From contig JBAZKW010000016.1 in NCBI GenBank assembly GCA_041650595.1, positions 1 to 39,190 of the forward strand: 39,190 nt of DNA, given 5' to 3'. The stretch comes from CALFCX01 sp041650595 (GTDB taxonomy: Bacteria > Margulisbacteria > WOR-1 > JAKLHX01). Below, in pieces: positions 16,353-25,018 of this stretch (positions within the stretch are counted from its first letter, which is position 1; the number at the start of each line of letters is the position of its first letter). The notes beneath the pieces are model-generated. The model was not told where the DNA came from. It saw nothing but the letters and a program-made list of their open reading frames with translations, and made no database searches. A program made the translations under genes and the position numbers.

Positions 16353-18119
16353 ATGGAAATAAAACATATCCTTGAGGCACTCTTGCGCCGCAAAGCGCTG
16401 TTCCTTTATATCCTGCTTTCTTTTCTTTTGGTGGGTACGCTTTTTTCTTTTCTTTTGAGGGACAGCTATACGGCCTCCTCAAAAGTACTTATTGCAAAAA
16501 GTTATTCCGGCGAAGACGTGCTGTTTTCCGTATCCGGAGCCGCTTCTGTGGACAAAAAGGCCGATATGGAGCGTCAGATCGAGCTTGTAAAAAGCGGGGC
16601 CGTCATGAACGAAGTGGTCAAAGAACTGGACCTTCGCAACAGCAAGGGAAGATTATTAAGTATAGAGGACATCACAGGTCACATAAAGATCACACCGGTC
16701 TGGGAAGCCGATATCATAGAGATCACGGCTTTTTCCGATAAACAAGGCGAAGCGGCCGCGCTTGCCAATTCCATGGCCAGGCAATACATGAAATTAGTGC
16801 AGAGAGTAAAAAAGGAAGAGTCGGAAAATACGGTAAAATATCTTTCGGGTGAGATGGGAAAGATCAAGGTACGTCAGCAGGCTTTGGAGAAGGGGCTTTC
16901 CGCATTCAAAAAAGCCCATTCAAAGGCCGAAATTTCTGAAGACCTAAGAAAAAATGCCGATAAGGATGTCGAGACACTGGTAGAAAAAGCCAAGATCGAG
17001 TCTGAGATCAAAAGGATAACGATGGGCGGCTTATTCGGGAGCGATGAGGAAAAAGTGGCACAGCTTAACGGCCGGCTCATTGTCCTTAACCGGGCCGTTT
17101 CAAAGCATGAAGAATATTTATCGCGGCTGGGTGTAATAGAAAGAAAACTGTACGGATATGCGAGGGACCGCCGCGTGTTTAACACGATGTATCCGATGTT
17201 TTTCCACAAGCTCAACGAAATACGGGTCTCCGACGCTTTAAACACTTCTCCCGTACAGATAGTCTCATACGCGGGTTCGGAACGCAGGCCTGTGAGGTCA
17301 AAAGGCCCCGCGAATTTTTTGGCCGTGATCATGATATCCGTTTTTGCCGGTTTTATAGCGGTATTCATCGCAGATTACATCGATCAGTCCATAAAAAACC
17401 CTGAAGATGTGCGGTCTGAGCTGGGAATGAAACTCCTGGGGCAGACGCCTCCTGTCAATTTGGCTGATTTTTCAAGAAGAAATGAGATAGTGATCGGAAA
17501 AACTAATGAATACGAGCCGGTCTTCGTTCTTTTGAAAGAACTTTCTGCGGATATCAAAGGCAGTTTTGACGCTGAAGAACGGATCACAGTAGCTTTTGCC
17601 AGCCCGGGCTCGGACGACGGCAAATCTTTTGTAGCGGCGGCTTTTGCCTCTTATCTTGCATCTGCTGGGAAAAAAGTGCTGCTGATCGATGCGGATATAA
17701 AAGGGCATCTTCAGAACAGGATATATTCACATCCTATCGTAGAAGGATTTGCCGAAAGCTTGGCGGGAGAAAAAAGCGCTCTGAATTTTGTCCGTAAGAC
17801 TTCGGATCCGTTCATAGAAGTCCTTTTTGCGGGAGATCCCGCCTTATATGAGAACTCGATAGTATCTTTTGATCCGGCCAGAATAAAGGGGATTTTTGCC
17901 GAACTTTCTCCGATCTATTCTGCACTGATAGTTGATCTCCCGTCCGTGGACGGAAGGTCCGGTGCCGTTGAGATCGCTTCTTCGTGCGACTGCACGGTTA
18001 TGGTGATCCCCGCAGGGCAGCTGGATAAAAAGTCTGTTATGGACACGGTATCCCTTTTAAAAACCGGCGGAACAAAGTTTCTGGGAAGCATCTTATCAAA
18101 TATTAGAACGGGGGATTAA
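16353..18119 (+). CDS. Wzz chain-length regulator fused to a BY-kinase-like domain
   Basis: The 588-aa protein combines an N-terminal Wzz domain, with membrane helices near residues 15-33 and 325-345 flanking a coiled coil, with a cytoplasmic P-loop domain. Such proteins control polymer length and export. The Walker A is atypical (SPGSDDGKSFVAAAFA instead of PGEGKTT). The A-prime motif VLLIDAD and a Walker B-like ALIVDLPSVDG are present. The usual C-terminal tyrosine cluster is absent (the tail is GSILSNIRTGD), so autophosphorylation on a Tyr tail is unlikely. It sits in the exopolysaccharide operon 4 nt after the sugar transferase. Confidence 0.85.
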   Translation: MEIKHILEALLRRKALFLYILLSFLLVGTLFSFLLRDSYTASSKVLIAKSYSGEDVLFSVSGAASVDKKADMERQIELVKSGAVMNEVVKELDLRNSKGRLLSIEDITGHIKITPVWEADIIEITAFSDKQGEAAALANSMARQYMKLVQRVKKEESENTVKYLSGEMGKIKVRQQALEKGLSAFKKAHSKAEISEDLRKNADKDVETLVEKAKIESEIKRITMGGLFGSDEEKVAQLNGRLIVLNRAVSKHEEYLSRLGVIERKLYGYARDRRVFNTMYPMFFHKLNEIRVSDALNTSPVQIVSYAGSERRPVRSKGPANFLAVIMISVFAGFIAVFIADYIDQSIKNPEDVRSELGMKLLGQTPPVNLADFSRRNEIVIGKTNEYEPVFVLLKELSADIKGSFDAEERITVAFASPGSDDGKSFVAAAFASYLASAGKKVLLIDADIKGHLQNRIYSHPIVEGFAESLAGEKSALNFVRKTSDPFIEVLFAGDPALYENSIVSFDPARIKGIFAELSPIYSALIVDLPSVDGRSGAVEIASSCDCTVMVIPAGQLDKKSVMDTVSLLKTGGTKFLGSILSNIRTGD

Positions 18120-19031
18120 GTGCTAAGAACAGCTGTGATCGGAGCAGGATTTATGGGGCAGCTTCATTGCAAGGCGTATTCTTGCCTTGAAGAAATAGAA
18201 TTTGCCGGCATATATGACGTGGACAAAAGCCGCGCGAAAGAAATATCAAGAAAATACGGGATAAAATATTTTTCTTCGTGCGGAGAGCTTCTTGAAGCGT
18301 CCGATGCCATAAGTATTTCAGTCCCGACTGTTTTACATTACAGCTTCTGTTTGGACTGTCTTTCAAAAGACAAACATATCCTGATAGAAAAACCCATTGC
18401 CGCGACACTGCAGCAGGCGCGCGAAATAGCGGCAAAAGCGCAGCAAAGACCTGTTATAGCGGCGGTTGGCTATATAGAACGGTTCAATCCTGTAGTGCTT
18501 GAATTTCTTCGTTTGCTCCAAAGCCGCAGGGTCAAACATTTGGAAGCTGTGAGAGCTGCTCCCCGGGCGGATAGGGCCAATGACGTAAGCGCGGTATTTG
18601 ATCTCATGATACATGATATCGATATAGCTCTCGCCGCAATACAGGGCGGGCCGAGGAGCGTATCGGCCGTGGGGGAAAAAATAGATTCAAGCGTCTTCAA
18701 TAAAGCATCGGCAGAAATAGTCTTTTCTGGAGGTGCCAAGGCAGTTCTTTTTACGGACAAAACGGCTCCGGAAAAAATAAGGAAGATTAAAGCGGTCTGC
18801 GACGGCCTTGCCGTCGAAGCTGATCTGCTCAAAAAAACCGTAAAACACAATCTTGACGGGACTTTTCGTGTTTATCCTGTTGACGGGCCCGAGCCTATCA
18901 TAGAAGAGATCAAAAATTTTGTTGACTGTATTCAAAGTCATAAGACACCCAGAGTGTCAGCCAAAGACAGTTTAAGGTCCTTTGAACTGGCTTGGGAAAT
19001 TGAAGAAAAAATTATAAATTACAAATCGTAA
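18120..19031 (+). CDS. Gfo/Idh/MocA family oxidoreductase
   Basis: The 303-aa NAD(P)-dependent enzyme has an N-terminal Rossmann fold (AVIGAGFMGQLHCKAYS) and the family motif ILIEKPIA with the catalytic Lys. FDLMIHDIDIALA supplies a conserved Asp/His pair. In polysaccharide clusters these enzymes commonly make modified nucleotide-sugars; the substrate here is unknown. The start is GTG, overlapping the upstream TAA by one base. It ends the exopolysaccharide operon. Confidence 0.88.
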   Translation: MLRTAVIGAGFMGQLHCKAYSCLEEIEFAGIYDVDKSRAKEISRKYGIKYFSSCGELLEASDAISISVPTVLHYSFCLDCLSKDKHILIEKPIAATLQQAREIAAKAQQRPVIAAVGYIERFNPVVLEFLRLLQSRRVKHLEAVRAAPRADRANDVSAVFDLMIHDIDIALAAIQGGPRSVSAVGEKIDSSVFNKASAEIVFSGGAKAVLFTDKTAPEKIRKIKAVCDGLAVEADLLKKTVKHNLDGTFRVYPVDGPEPIIEEIKNFVDCIQSHKTPRVSAKDSLRSFELAWEIEEKIINYKS

Positions 19032-19060
19032 ATTGCAAAGAGAAAAAATCCGGACAACTT

Positions 19061-21361
19061 CTACTTCAGAACTACTATTTTTCCAGAACAGGCCGAAATA
19101 TTCCCCACGGGGTCTTTTGCATAAAGCCTGACAATGTACACGCCGTTTGAAAGCAGTCTGCCGTCCAAACTTTTTCCGTCCCAGGTTAGATTATTGTTGA
19201 ATCCGGTTTTAGCCGCGGCATTACCCTTCCAAACAATAGATCCTCTTGTGTCAAAGATATATGCGCTTACATCGCTGTCCTTTGAAACATTGTAGGTTAT
19301 GGATGCGGTTTGTGAAACAGGATTAAAGGGATTGGGGCAGGGGATAGCGGAATTGATCTTCATGGCGTCCTGCACGGAAAAAGACAGCGAATATGTCTTA
19401 GTTCCGGCCATCAGGCTTATGGCAAAAGTCCCCGCGGCAAAAGGGCCCGCGGAAACCATCCCCGTGGTCGTGTTGTACGGGACCTCAGCTCCGTCTATTT
19501 TTACTATCCCTCCCGATATCCCGGAGCCGGTATCATCGGTTATTTTGACTGAAGCTGTCGAACTTACAAAATCCCCGTCAGAGATCGTCTTATCGTCAAA
19601 CTTGAAAAAGGCAGTGTCCGGTGGTGCCAGGAAATATACTTTGGACGTGGCGGTGCTGCTGTTGCCTGCAAGATCGACCGCCGTGACAGTGAGATTATTT
19701 TCACCTCTGTCAAGCTCTATGCCGGCCGAAAAATGTCCTTTCGACAGACGAATAGCCTTGGCAGGGGAAGAATTGTTTTTGACGGAAATACTTGCCAGGT
19801 TTATTTTGTCTATAGTCCCGCTTATCGAGATCGATCCCGCTGTTGTTTCAAAGGTCACCGGATCCAGTGATATCTTTGGCACTGTTTGGTCTATTGCTAC
19901 GGCAAAGACTATTTTTTCTCCTCTATTGCCGGCCAGATCACGCGCAGTGATCTCTGCGCTGTAGTTGTCTTTTTGCAGACCGGCCGCGGGAATAAATATT
20001 AGGGAACCGGACAGCACGTCAAAGGTCTGCGTGCCTTCAACAGTTACGCCCTGATAGAATAATTTTATTGAAGAGTTGTGCAGGTCGGGCCCTGCGCCGT
20101 CGTCCTTAAGGTGGACCTGGACCTTGTCTCTATTGTTTGAATATGCAGTGTTGTTCTTGAGAGTGATCCCTAGTACCGGCGGTTTGGAATCGACCGCTAT
20201 ACCGGCTTCCATACTGCCGCAGTTACCCCAGACATCTTTGATCTTCACTCTCAAAGTGTTAGTCCCGTCGGGCGCATTTTCCGGTATCGATGCTATGCCT
20301 GTTATACTTGAGGATCCTTTATCATAGACGAGAGAAGCTTCCAGTGTCGAGCCGTTCAGATAAGCGGCAGCTTCGGCCTCGTCTTTTATATCGTCTTGAG
20401 GATCTGTGCAGGAAAACTCGAAAGCGGCAATGGCGCCGTTGCGGATCCAGTCGGAGCCGGAAGGCTTTATCATTTTAATTTCCGGTGCGATATTGTCAGC
20501 CGTAAAATGAAGGATCTTTGTATCCGAATATGTCTTTTTAAGACCGTTCCAGGCGGCAATGCGGCAGTAATATGTGCCGTATATAAAATCCGTCGGCAGC
20601 GAAAATTTTATCGTTTCGCCTTCTATTGTCGAAGATATCGGGCTGAGAAACTCTTTGTCGGGTGACACTTCAAGAAAATAAGCGACCGCGTTTTTTTCCG
20701 TTCCCGGCGAAGGGGCAAAAGCTTGAACTATATCCCTTGAAAAAGTAAAAATATCTCCCCCGATCAAAAAACCTGGCGCCGCAGGAGAGGGAATTATAAC
20801 CGGCTCGATCGAACCCAAGTCAGTAACTACCGATATCCCTCCTGCATCCGGGCTGCACTCAAGGGATTTTGCAGGATGTTCCATTGAAAACGTTTTTGCT
20901 CTGCTCCAGTTTTTTCCTCCGTCCACGGAGTTTGTTACATACAGTAAATGTTCTCCCGAAAAAATAATAAAAGGGGACGAAGGGGTAATGCTTACCATAT
21001 CTATTGCGTCAATCTTGGGCAGAGAGATGATCTCGGAAACGGGATGTCCTATGGATGCCTTCGTAAAAAAGATTTTGGACAGACCGCCTGAGCTTTCTAT
21101 CCAGACAATTGACGGCAGGCCTTCCGCCGTTGACACGCTGTACGCTTTTACTAAAGAGCCGTTCTTTGATACCGCGATCGGTTTTGACCAGATATTTCCG
21201 TTGTCAGTCGAAAAGGAGACTGTGAACTCTCCTGTTTTGGGATCGACTTCCGTTGTAGCGACGTGTCCCGCATTCAAAGCGAAAATTTGTCCCGCGAGCA
21301 CAATGCTTATAGCCGCTGCGGACAGCAATGAGAAAGATCTCTTAGATAACAACATTCCCAT
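19061..21361 (-). CDS. large secreted surface protein with Ig-like repeats and FlgD-type tail
   Basis: The 766-aa protein begins with a signal peptide (SFSLLSAAAISIVLAGQIFA). An N-terminal region recalls BNR/sialidase-like blades (FSTDNGNIWSKPIAVS, SVDGGKNWSRAKTF). Several Ig-like or fibronectin-like beta domains follow (FTADNIAPEIKMIKPSGSDW, VDSKPPVLGITLKN, AIDQTVPKISLDP). The C-terminus has a FlgD-Ig-like/secretion-type domain (CPNPFNPVSQTASITYNVS ... SNGVYIVRLYAKD). It is probably cell-surface attached or secreted. It is transcribed toward the exopolysaccharide operon. Starts at 21361 or 21355 are both possible. Confidence 0.8.
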   Translation of the reverse strand: MGMLLSKRSFSLLSAAAISIVLAGQIFALNAGHVATTEVDPKTGEFTVSFSTDNGNIWSKPIAVSKNGSLVKAYSVSTAEGLPSIVWIESSGGLSKIFFTKASIGHPVSEIISLPKIDAIDMVSITPSSPFIIFSGEHLLYVTNSVDGGKNWSRAKTFSMEHPAKSLECSPDAGGISVVTDLGSIEPVIIPSPAAPGFLIGGDIFTFSRDIVQAFAPSPGTEKNAVAYFLEVSPDKEFLSPISSTIEGETIKFSLPTDFIYGTYYCRIAAWNGLKKTYSDTKILHFTADNIAPEIKMIKPSGSDWIRNGAIAAFEFSCTDPQDDIKDEAEAAAYLNGSTLEASLVYDKGSSSITGIASIPENAPDGTNTLRVKIKDVWGNCGSMEAGIAVDSKPPVLGITLKNNTAYSNNRDKVQVHLKDDGAGPDLHNSSIKLFYQGVTVEGTQTFDVLSGSLIFIPAAGLQKDNYSAEITARDLAGNRGEKIVFAVAIDQTVPKISLDPVTFETTAGSISISGTIDKINLASISVKNNSSPAKAIRLSKGHFSAGIELDRGENNLTVTAVDLAGNSSTATSKVYFLAPPDTAFFKFDDKTISDGDFVSSTASVKITDDTGSGISGGIVKIDGAEVPYNTTTGMVSAGPFAAGTFAISLMAGTKTYSLSFSVQDAMKINSAIPCPNPFNPVSQTASITYNVSKDSDVSAYIFDTRGSIVWKGNAAAKTGFNNNLTWDGKSLDGRLLSNGVYIVRLYAKDPVGNISACSGKIVVLK

Positions 21362-21408
21362 AATAATAAAGCAATTCTACCATTGCATATGCTTTGCCGC
21401 AAGGTTTT

Positions 21409-21417
21409 TGTTATAAT
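21409..21417 (+). promoter_or_regulatory. extended -10 box of the TrmH-like gene
   Basis: TGTTATAAT, a perfect extended -10, ends 11 nt before the ATG at 21429. Confidence 0.65.
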
Positions 21418-21428
21418 AATATCCTGAT

Positions 21429-22205
21429 ATGCGTATTGGCAAGAACAGCAAAATAGCAGGGTTGGTCAAGCGCCTCAAGGAAAAGAAATACAGGGACAAA
21501 GAAGGCTTTTTTCTAATAGAAGGCCCTCACCTTGTGGAAGAAGCCTTAAAAAGCGCTTTTGGCTTTGAACTGGCGCTTTTTTCCGAAAAAGCGCCGAAAG
21601 AGATCGTGGCGGCGGTCGAAGAAAAAGAGATCCCTTCATATTTTGTTGACAACAAGACAATGTCGGCGCTCTCGGACACGGAAAGTGACCAGGGAATGAT
21701 CGGAGTCGTTCCAAAGTTTTCATTTTCCGCAAAGGATATAAAAAAAGAGAACAAACAGATAGTTGTTGTCTGTGACGGCGTACAAGATCCGGGAAATCTG
21801 GGCACGATCATAAGGACTGCTTCCGCCGCAGGATGCGGCGCCGTGATAGCTTCTCCGGACAGTGCGGACGTGTATAATCCCAAAACAATACGCTCTACCG
21901 GCGGCGCGATCTTTCATATTCCGGTGATCGCGGGAGAAAGCATAGAAAATACAATTAACTTTCTCGCCGCATCAGGGTTCAAGATCTTTTGCGCGGAGCC
22001 TTCCGGCGGCAAAAGCCTCTACACTACGGACCTGTCAAAAAGTTTTGTGATCGTTGTCGGCAACGAGGGCAGGGGAGTAAAATCTTCCGTAAGACGGCTT
22101 TGCGACGGTGCTATTACCATTCCGATAAACAAGGCCACCGAATCCCTCAACGCCGCAGTGGCGGCAGCGGTCATACTATTTGAAGCGTTAAGACAGAGAC
22201 ACTAA
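21429..22205 (+). CDS. TrmH/SpoU-family RNA 2'-O-methyltransferase
   Basis: The 258-aa enzyme would methylate the 2'-OH of a tRNA or rRNA ribose. An N-terminal substrate-binding domain (GLVKRLKEKKYRDKEGFFLI) precedes the knotted SPOUT domain. The three motifs are VQDPGNLGTIIRTASAAG, IVVGNEGRGVKSS and IPINKATESLNAAVAAA. The target nucleotide is not predictable. It overlaps the convergent orphan gene by 4 nt. Confidence 0.92.
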   Translation: MRIGKNSKIAGLVKRLKEKKYRDKEGFFLIEGPHLVEEALKSAFGFELALFSEKAPKEIVAAVEEKEIPSYFVDNKTMSALSDTESDQGMIGVVPKFSFSAKDIKKENKQIVVVCDGVQDPGNLGTIIRTASAAGCGAVIASPDSADVYNPKTIRSTGGAIFHIPVIAGESIENTINFLAASGFKIFCAEPSGGKSLYTTDLSKSFVIVVGNEGRGVKSSVRRLCDGAITIPINKATESLNAAVAAAVILFEALRQRH

Positions 22206-22834
22206 ATCTCATCCTCAGGTGGAATTATCGTTTCGATGTATGATGCAAGCAAAGCTTTAACTGCGCGTCTGACCGGTGCTATCATACAAGTCTCCCTCAT
22301 CGCAATTTCATGTAAGTGCTTCAATGCATCGACAATGTCCTGATGTATATCTCCAAAGCTTGAATACAAATAATTTTCGGCTCCCATTCTGTACATGGCT
22401 CGTCTGACATTTTCAAAAGTATAAGGTTCGCCTTTTCTTAATTTAAGTCCTCCAGCCTCCAAGCTAACCCTTTGTTCCTCCAAAGCTTCTTCCAGTCCAA
22501 CCATACTTATTGTTCCCTTTTTAATATCAATTGTTCCAATGTCTATAAGGCTTTGAAAAGTCCCTGTGCCTAAAAGATGTCGGTATAAAGTATTCTTATG
22601 CGTAGAAAAAGGAACGTTTGCAAAATCAATAATACCTTCTGTCTTGAACGTCGGGAACCTTACAGCATGACCTTCCCTAGCTGTTGCTTCTTGAAAAAGC
22701 CTGACGCTGCGTCCGTCAAATGTTGTTCTTATAGGAAGGATGCCTGGCCGGCTCGGTCCATATAATCTCGCAAATCCAATAGATGGTCTCCTATTTCTTA
22801 ATATAGGGATCAGAACTCTGTCAATAGCTGCCAT
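22202..22834 (-). CDS. orphan 210-aa protein of the sigma-28-like set
   Basis: No family is recognised. The protein is basic at its N-terminus (VLIPILRNRRPSIGFARLYG), has no signal peptide or membrane helix, and its second half looks helical (AMYRMGAENYLYSSFGD ... MRETCMIAPVRRAVKAL). The ATG at 22834 is chosen over an upstream GTG/ATG at 22891 because it follows the Shine-Dalgarno AAGGAG by 7 nt, while the longer form would run into the promoter. Divergent promoters F and G lie between it and the FGE-like gene. Confidence 0.6.
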   Translation of the reverse strand: MAAIDRVLIPILRNRRPSIGFARLYGPSRPGILPIRTTFDGRSVRLFQEATAREGHAVRFPTFKTEGIIDFANVPFSTHKNTLYRHLLGTGTFQSLIDIGTIDIKKGTISMVGLEEALEEQRVSLEAGGLKLRKGEPYTFENVRRAMYRMGAENYLYSSFGDIHQDIVDALKHLHEIAMRETCMIAPVRRAVKALLASYIETIIPPEDEI

Positions 22835-22882
22835 GTTACTCTCCTTACATTTAATTTTTGGAACTTTTTTTCCACATGTATC

Positions 22883-22909
22883 TATCGTCATATATTTTGG
22901 GAAATTTCA
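22883..22909 (-). promoter_or_regulatory. sigma-28-like promoter, copy F
   Basis: Minus-strand TGAAAT-N16-CGATA ends 48 bp before the ATG at 22834. It is divergent from copy G, which starts 45 bp away. Confidence 0.65.
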
Positions 22910-22953
22910 GGTATTTGTTAGTCAAAGAAAATTTCGTCTTCTTTCGATAAAAA

Positions 22954-22980
22954 TGAAATTCCAGTTCTTTTAGTTCGATA
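22954..22980 (+). promoter_or_regulatory. sigma-28-like promoter, copy G
   Basis: Plus-strand TGAAAT-N16-CGATA, with the CGATA followed by AC, ends 21 bp before the ATG at 23002. Confidence 0.65.
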
Positions 22981-23001
22981 ACAAACTAAGGAACACCAAA
23001 A

Positions 23002-23967
23002 ATGAATTTGATCATGAAGATTTCAAGTTTGAGAGTCCGGAAGGCTGACGCAGAGCCGTCTAAGCAGCAGCAAATAATAATAATTAAGGACCGGCTGACG
23101 GGTACCCATTGCACGGACAATATAAGGAACAGCGATTCTTTTGCCGATTCAACTAGACATCTAGGAATGAGAATGTTGTCTGCTTCTCCTGATAGCGGCA
23201 TTAAAACGGACCTGGCTATAAAAATTTCAGGCTTGAGAGTCAGGGCGACGGACGGGGATTTGTCCGAAGGAGATCAGACGGAGATAGTCAGAAGCCGGCT
23301 AAAAGGAACTATGTCCGGTGACAACAGGAGACAAAATGATTCTTTATCTCATTTGGGTAGAAATTTGGGGGATAGAGAGCTGACCGCGCCTCAGATCGAG
23401 CTGACGAAATGGCTTTCGATGGAAGATATTTTGGTCCCGGAAGTGATATCTGTTCCGGGAATGCCCTTGGCAGTAATGCGCGGATTAGTTACTGCCGGAC
23501 AATTTCTCCAATTTACGGAAGATGCCGATTATGTGATCGAGGGTGATGAAGCGGAGGTCCTTAAAGCGGTCCTTGCAAATACATCTAATTCCGATAAATA
23601 TTTGGGGTATCTGGGATTGTTTGACGCCAGAGAGTATGCAAAATGGTTAAGCGCCAGGACCGGCAGAACATTCAGGGTCCCGTTTGATGACGAATGGTGC
23701 TTTGCCAGGGAAACGGTTGGAAAACAGCTTTTAGGAGTTCGTTTCGGTGAGCTAATAGAACAGTCCCTTGCTGAGGCGCAAAAAAATTGTTCCCACCGCC
23801 GCAGTCTACCATCCGGACATAGGGTTGAGTTTAACGAAAAACACCGCGGAGGTGCTCTTCGCCTGGTTGAAACTAAAGGCCGGACAGATCAAGCCGACAG
23901 GGCTTTTGAGGATTTTCTTGCGCAACTCGGTCCGTCCCGGCAAATTGAACGAACACTGCCCAAATAG
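23002..23967 (+). CDS. FGE/SUMF1-like domain protein with a duplicated novel N-terminal module
   Basis: The 321-aa protein joins a tandem repeat to a C-terminal formylglycine-generating-enzyme-like domain. Repeats span about residues 4-60 and 72-127. Both show KISxLRVR, a Ser/Gln-rich stretch, then RLxGT, DNxR, DS and a final LGxR-L. I do not know this module. From about residue 150 come MPLAVMRGLVTAGQFLQF, DAREYAKWLSARTGRTFR and VPFDDEWCFARE, typical of the SUMF1/C-type-lectin-like fold. The end reads RGGALRLV, where GFRLV is usual. FGE catalytic cysteines are not evident, so it may be a binding rather than an enzymatic domain. Shine-Dalgarno AAGGAA. Confidence 0.7.
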   Translation: MNLIMKISSLRVRKADAEPSKQQQIIIIKDRLTGTHCTDNIRNSDSFADSTRHLGMRMLSASPDSGIKTDLAIKISGLRVRATDGDLSEGDQTEIVRSRLKGTMSGDNRRQNDSLSHLGRNLGDRELTAPQIELTKWLSMEDILVPEVISVPGMPLAVMRGLVTAGQFLQFTEDADYVIEGDEAEVLKAVLANTSNSDKYLGYLGLFDAREYAKWLSARTGRTFRVPFDDEWCFARETVGKQLLGVRFGELIEQSLAEAQKNCSHRRSLPSGHRVEFNEKHRGGALRLVETKGRTDQADRAFEDFLAQLGPSRQIERTLPK

Positions 23968-23984
23968 CCGATACTGATAGTTTT

Positions 23985-23993
23985 TGCTATAAT
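23985..23993 (+). promoter_or_regulatory. extended -10 box of pheST
   Basis: TGCTATAAT ends 14 nt before the pheS ATG at 24008. No T-box leader or Shine-Dalgarno fits in the gap. Confidence 0.65.
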
Positions 23994-24007
23994 GTATCCA
24001 TAAAATC

Positions 24008-25018
24008 ATGGAGAAGATATCCAATATAGAAAATAAAGCTCTGACCGAATTGTCGTCCGTACCGGACGCAAAGTCGGCGGAAGCTTTAAAATTCAAATAT
24101 CTGGGCCGGAAAGGCGAGATCGCATCTCTTTTTGCGGATATCGGGAACCTTCCTCCCGAAGAAAAAAAAGAGTTCGGTGCCGCTCTTAATAAGCTCAAGG
24201 TAAAGATCGAGGCTGCTTTGGCGGAAAAACTTTCGCAGATGGGCCGCGGTCCTGGCAAGAAAAGCGCCGGGCAGCTTGATGTCACCATCCCCGGCAAAGG
24301 CATAAAACGGGGGCGCGAGAACATAATCACCCAGGTCATGAACGAAATGACCGAAATATTCCTTTCGCTCGGATATCTTATGGAAGAAGGCCCCGAGGTA
24401 GAGACCGACTACTACAATTTTGAAGCTTTGAACATACCCGCAAACCATCCATCAAAGGACATGTGGAGCACTTTTTATCTTTCAAAAGACCATCTGCTCC
24501 GTACCCACACATCCCCGGTACAGATACGGTTCATGGAAAAGAACAAGCCGCCTTTTGCCGCGATATTCCCGGGAAAAGTATTCAGGCGCGATGCCGCGGA
24601 CGTGACGCATCTTCCTGTCTTTCATCAGATCGAAGGTCTTGTGGTCGGTGAAGGTATCACTATGTCGGACCTAAAAGGCACTCTCTCGTCTTTTTTAAAG
24701 CGCATGTTCGGCAAGGATAGAAAAGTCAGGTTTAGGCCGAGCTATTTTCCGTTTACCGAGCCTTCCGCGGAGGTGGATGTAGAGTGTTTTATTTGCGAAG
24801 GTACCGGCTGCCGTATCTGTAAAAATACGGGATGGCTGGAGATCCTGGGGTCCGGAATGGTACATCCGAATGTCTTTAAGTCGGTAAAATATGATCCTGA
24901 AAAAATAAGCGGATTTGCGTTCGGCGCGGGTATAGAACGCATTGCAATGTTGAAGTACGAGATCGAGGATATTAGGTTGTTTTTTGAAAATGATATAAGA
25001 TTTTTGAGGGAATTTTAA
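24008..25018 (+). CDS. pheS: phenylalanyl-tRNA synthetase alpha subunit
   Basis: PheS is the catalytic subunit of the alpha2-beta2 synthetase that charges tRNA-Phe. The 336-aa protein has an N-terminal coiled-coil tRNA-binding arm (about residues 1-85), then class-II motifs: NHPSKDMWSTFYL, LRTHTSPVQIRFM, FRRDAADVTHLPVFHQIEG and GAGIERIAMLKYEIEDIR. A CxxC pair (CFICEGTGCRIC) typical of bacterial PheS lies before the GSGMVHPNV motif. Length is normal. The stop overlaps the pheT ATG by one base. Confidence 0.97.
   Translation: MEKISNIENKALTELSSVPDAKSAEALKFKYLGRKGEIASLFADIGNLPPEEKKEFGAALNKLKVKIEAALAEKLSQMGRGPGKKSAGQLDVTIPGKGIKRGRENIITQVMNEMTEIFLSLGYLMEEGPEVETDYYNFEALNIPANHPSKDMWSTFYLSKDHLLRTHTSPVQIRFMEKNKPPFAAIFPGKVFRRDAADVTHLPVFHQIEGLVVGEGITMSDLKGTLSSFLKRMFGKDRKVRFRPSYFPFTEPSAEVDVECFICEGTGCRICKNTGWLEILGSGMVHPNVFKSVKYDPEKISGFAFGAGIERIAMLKYEIEDIRLFFENDIRFLREF

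Noticed and set aside
22922..22948. A further TCAAAG ... TTTCGATAA promoter-like site
   Set aside because: The spacing and the upstream box do not match the TGAAAT-N16-CGATA rule; probably part of the AT-rich divergent promoter region.
23002..23967. Diversity-generating retroelement target (FGE/C-lectin-like domain)
   Set aside because: No reverse transcriptase or template repeat is present in the window.
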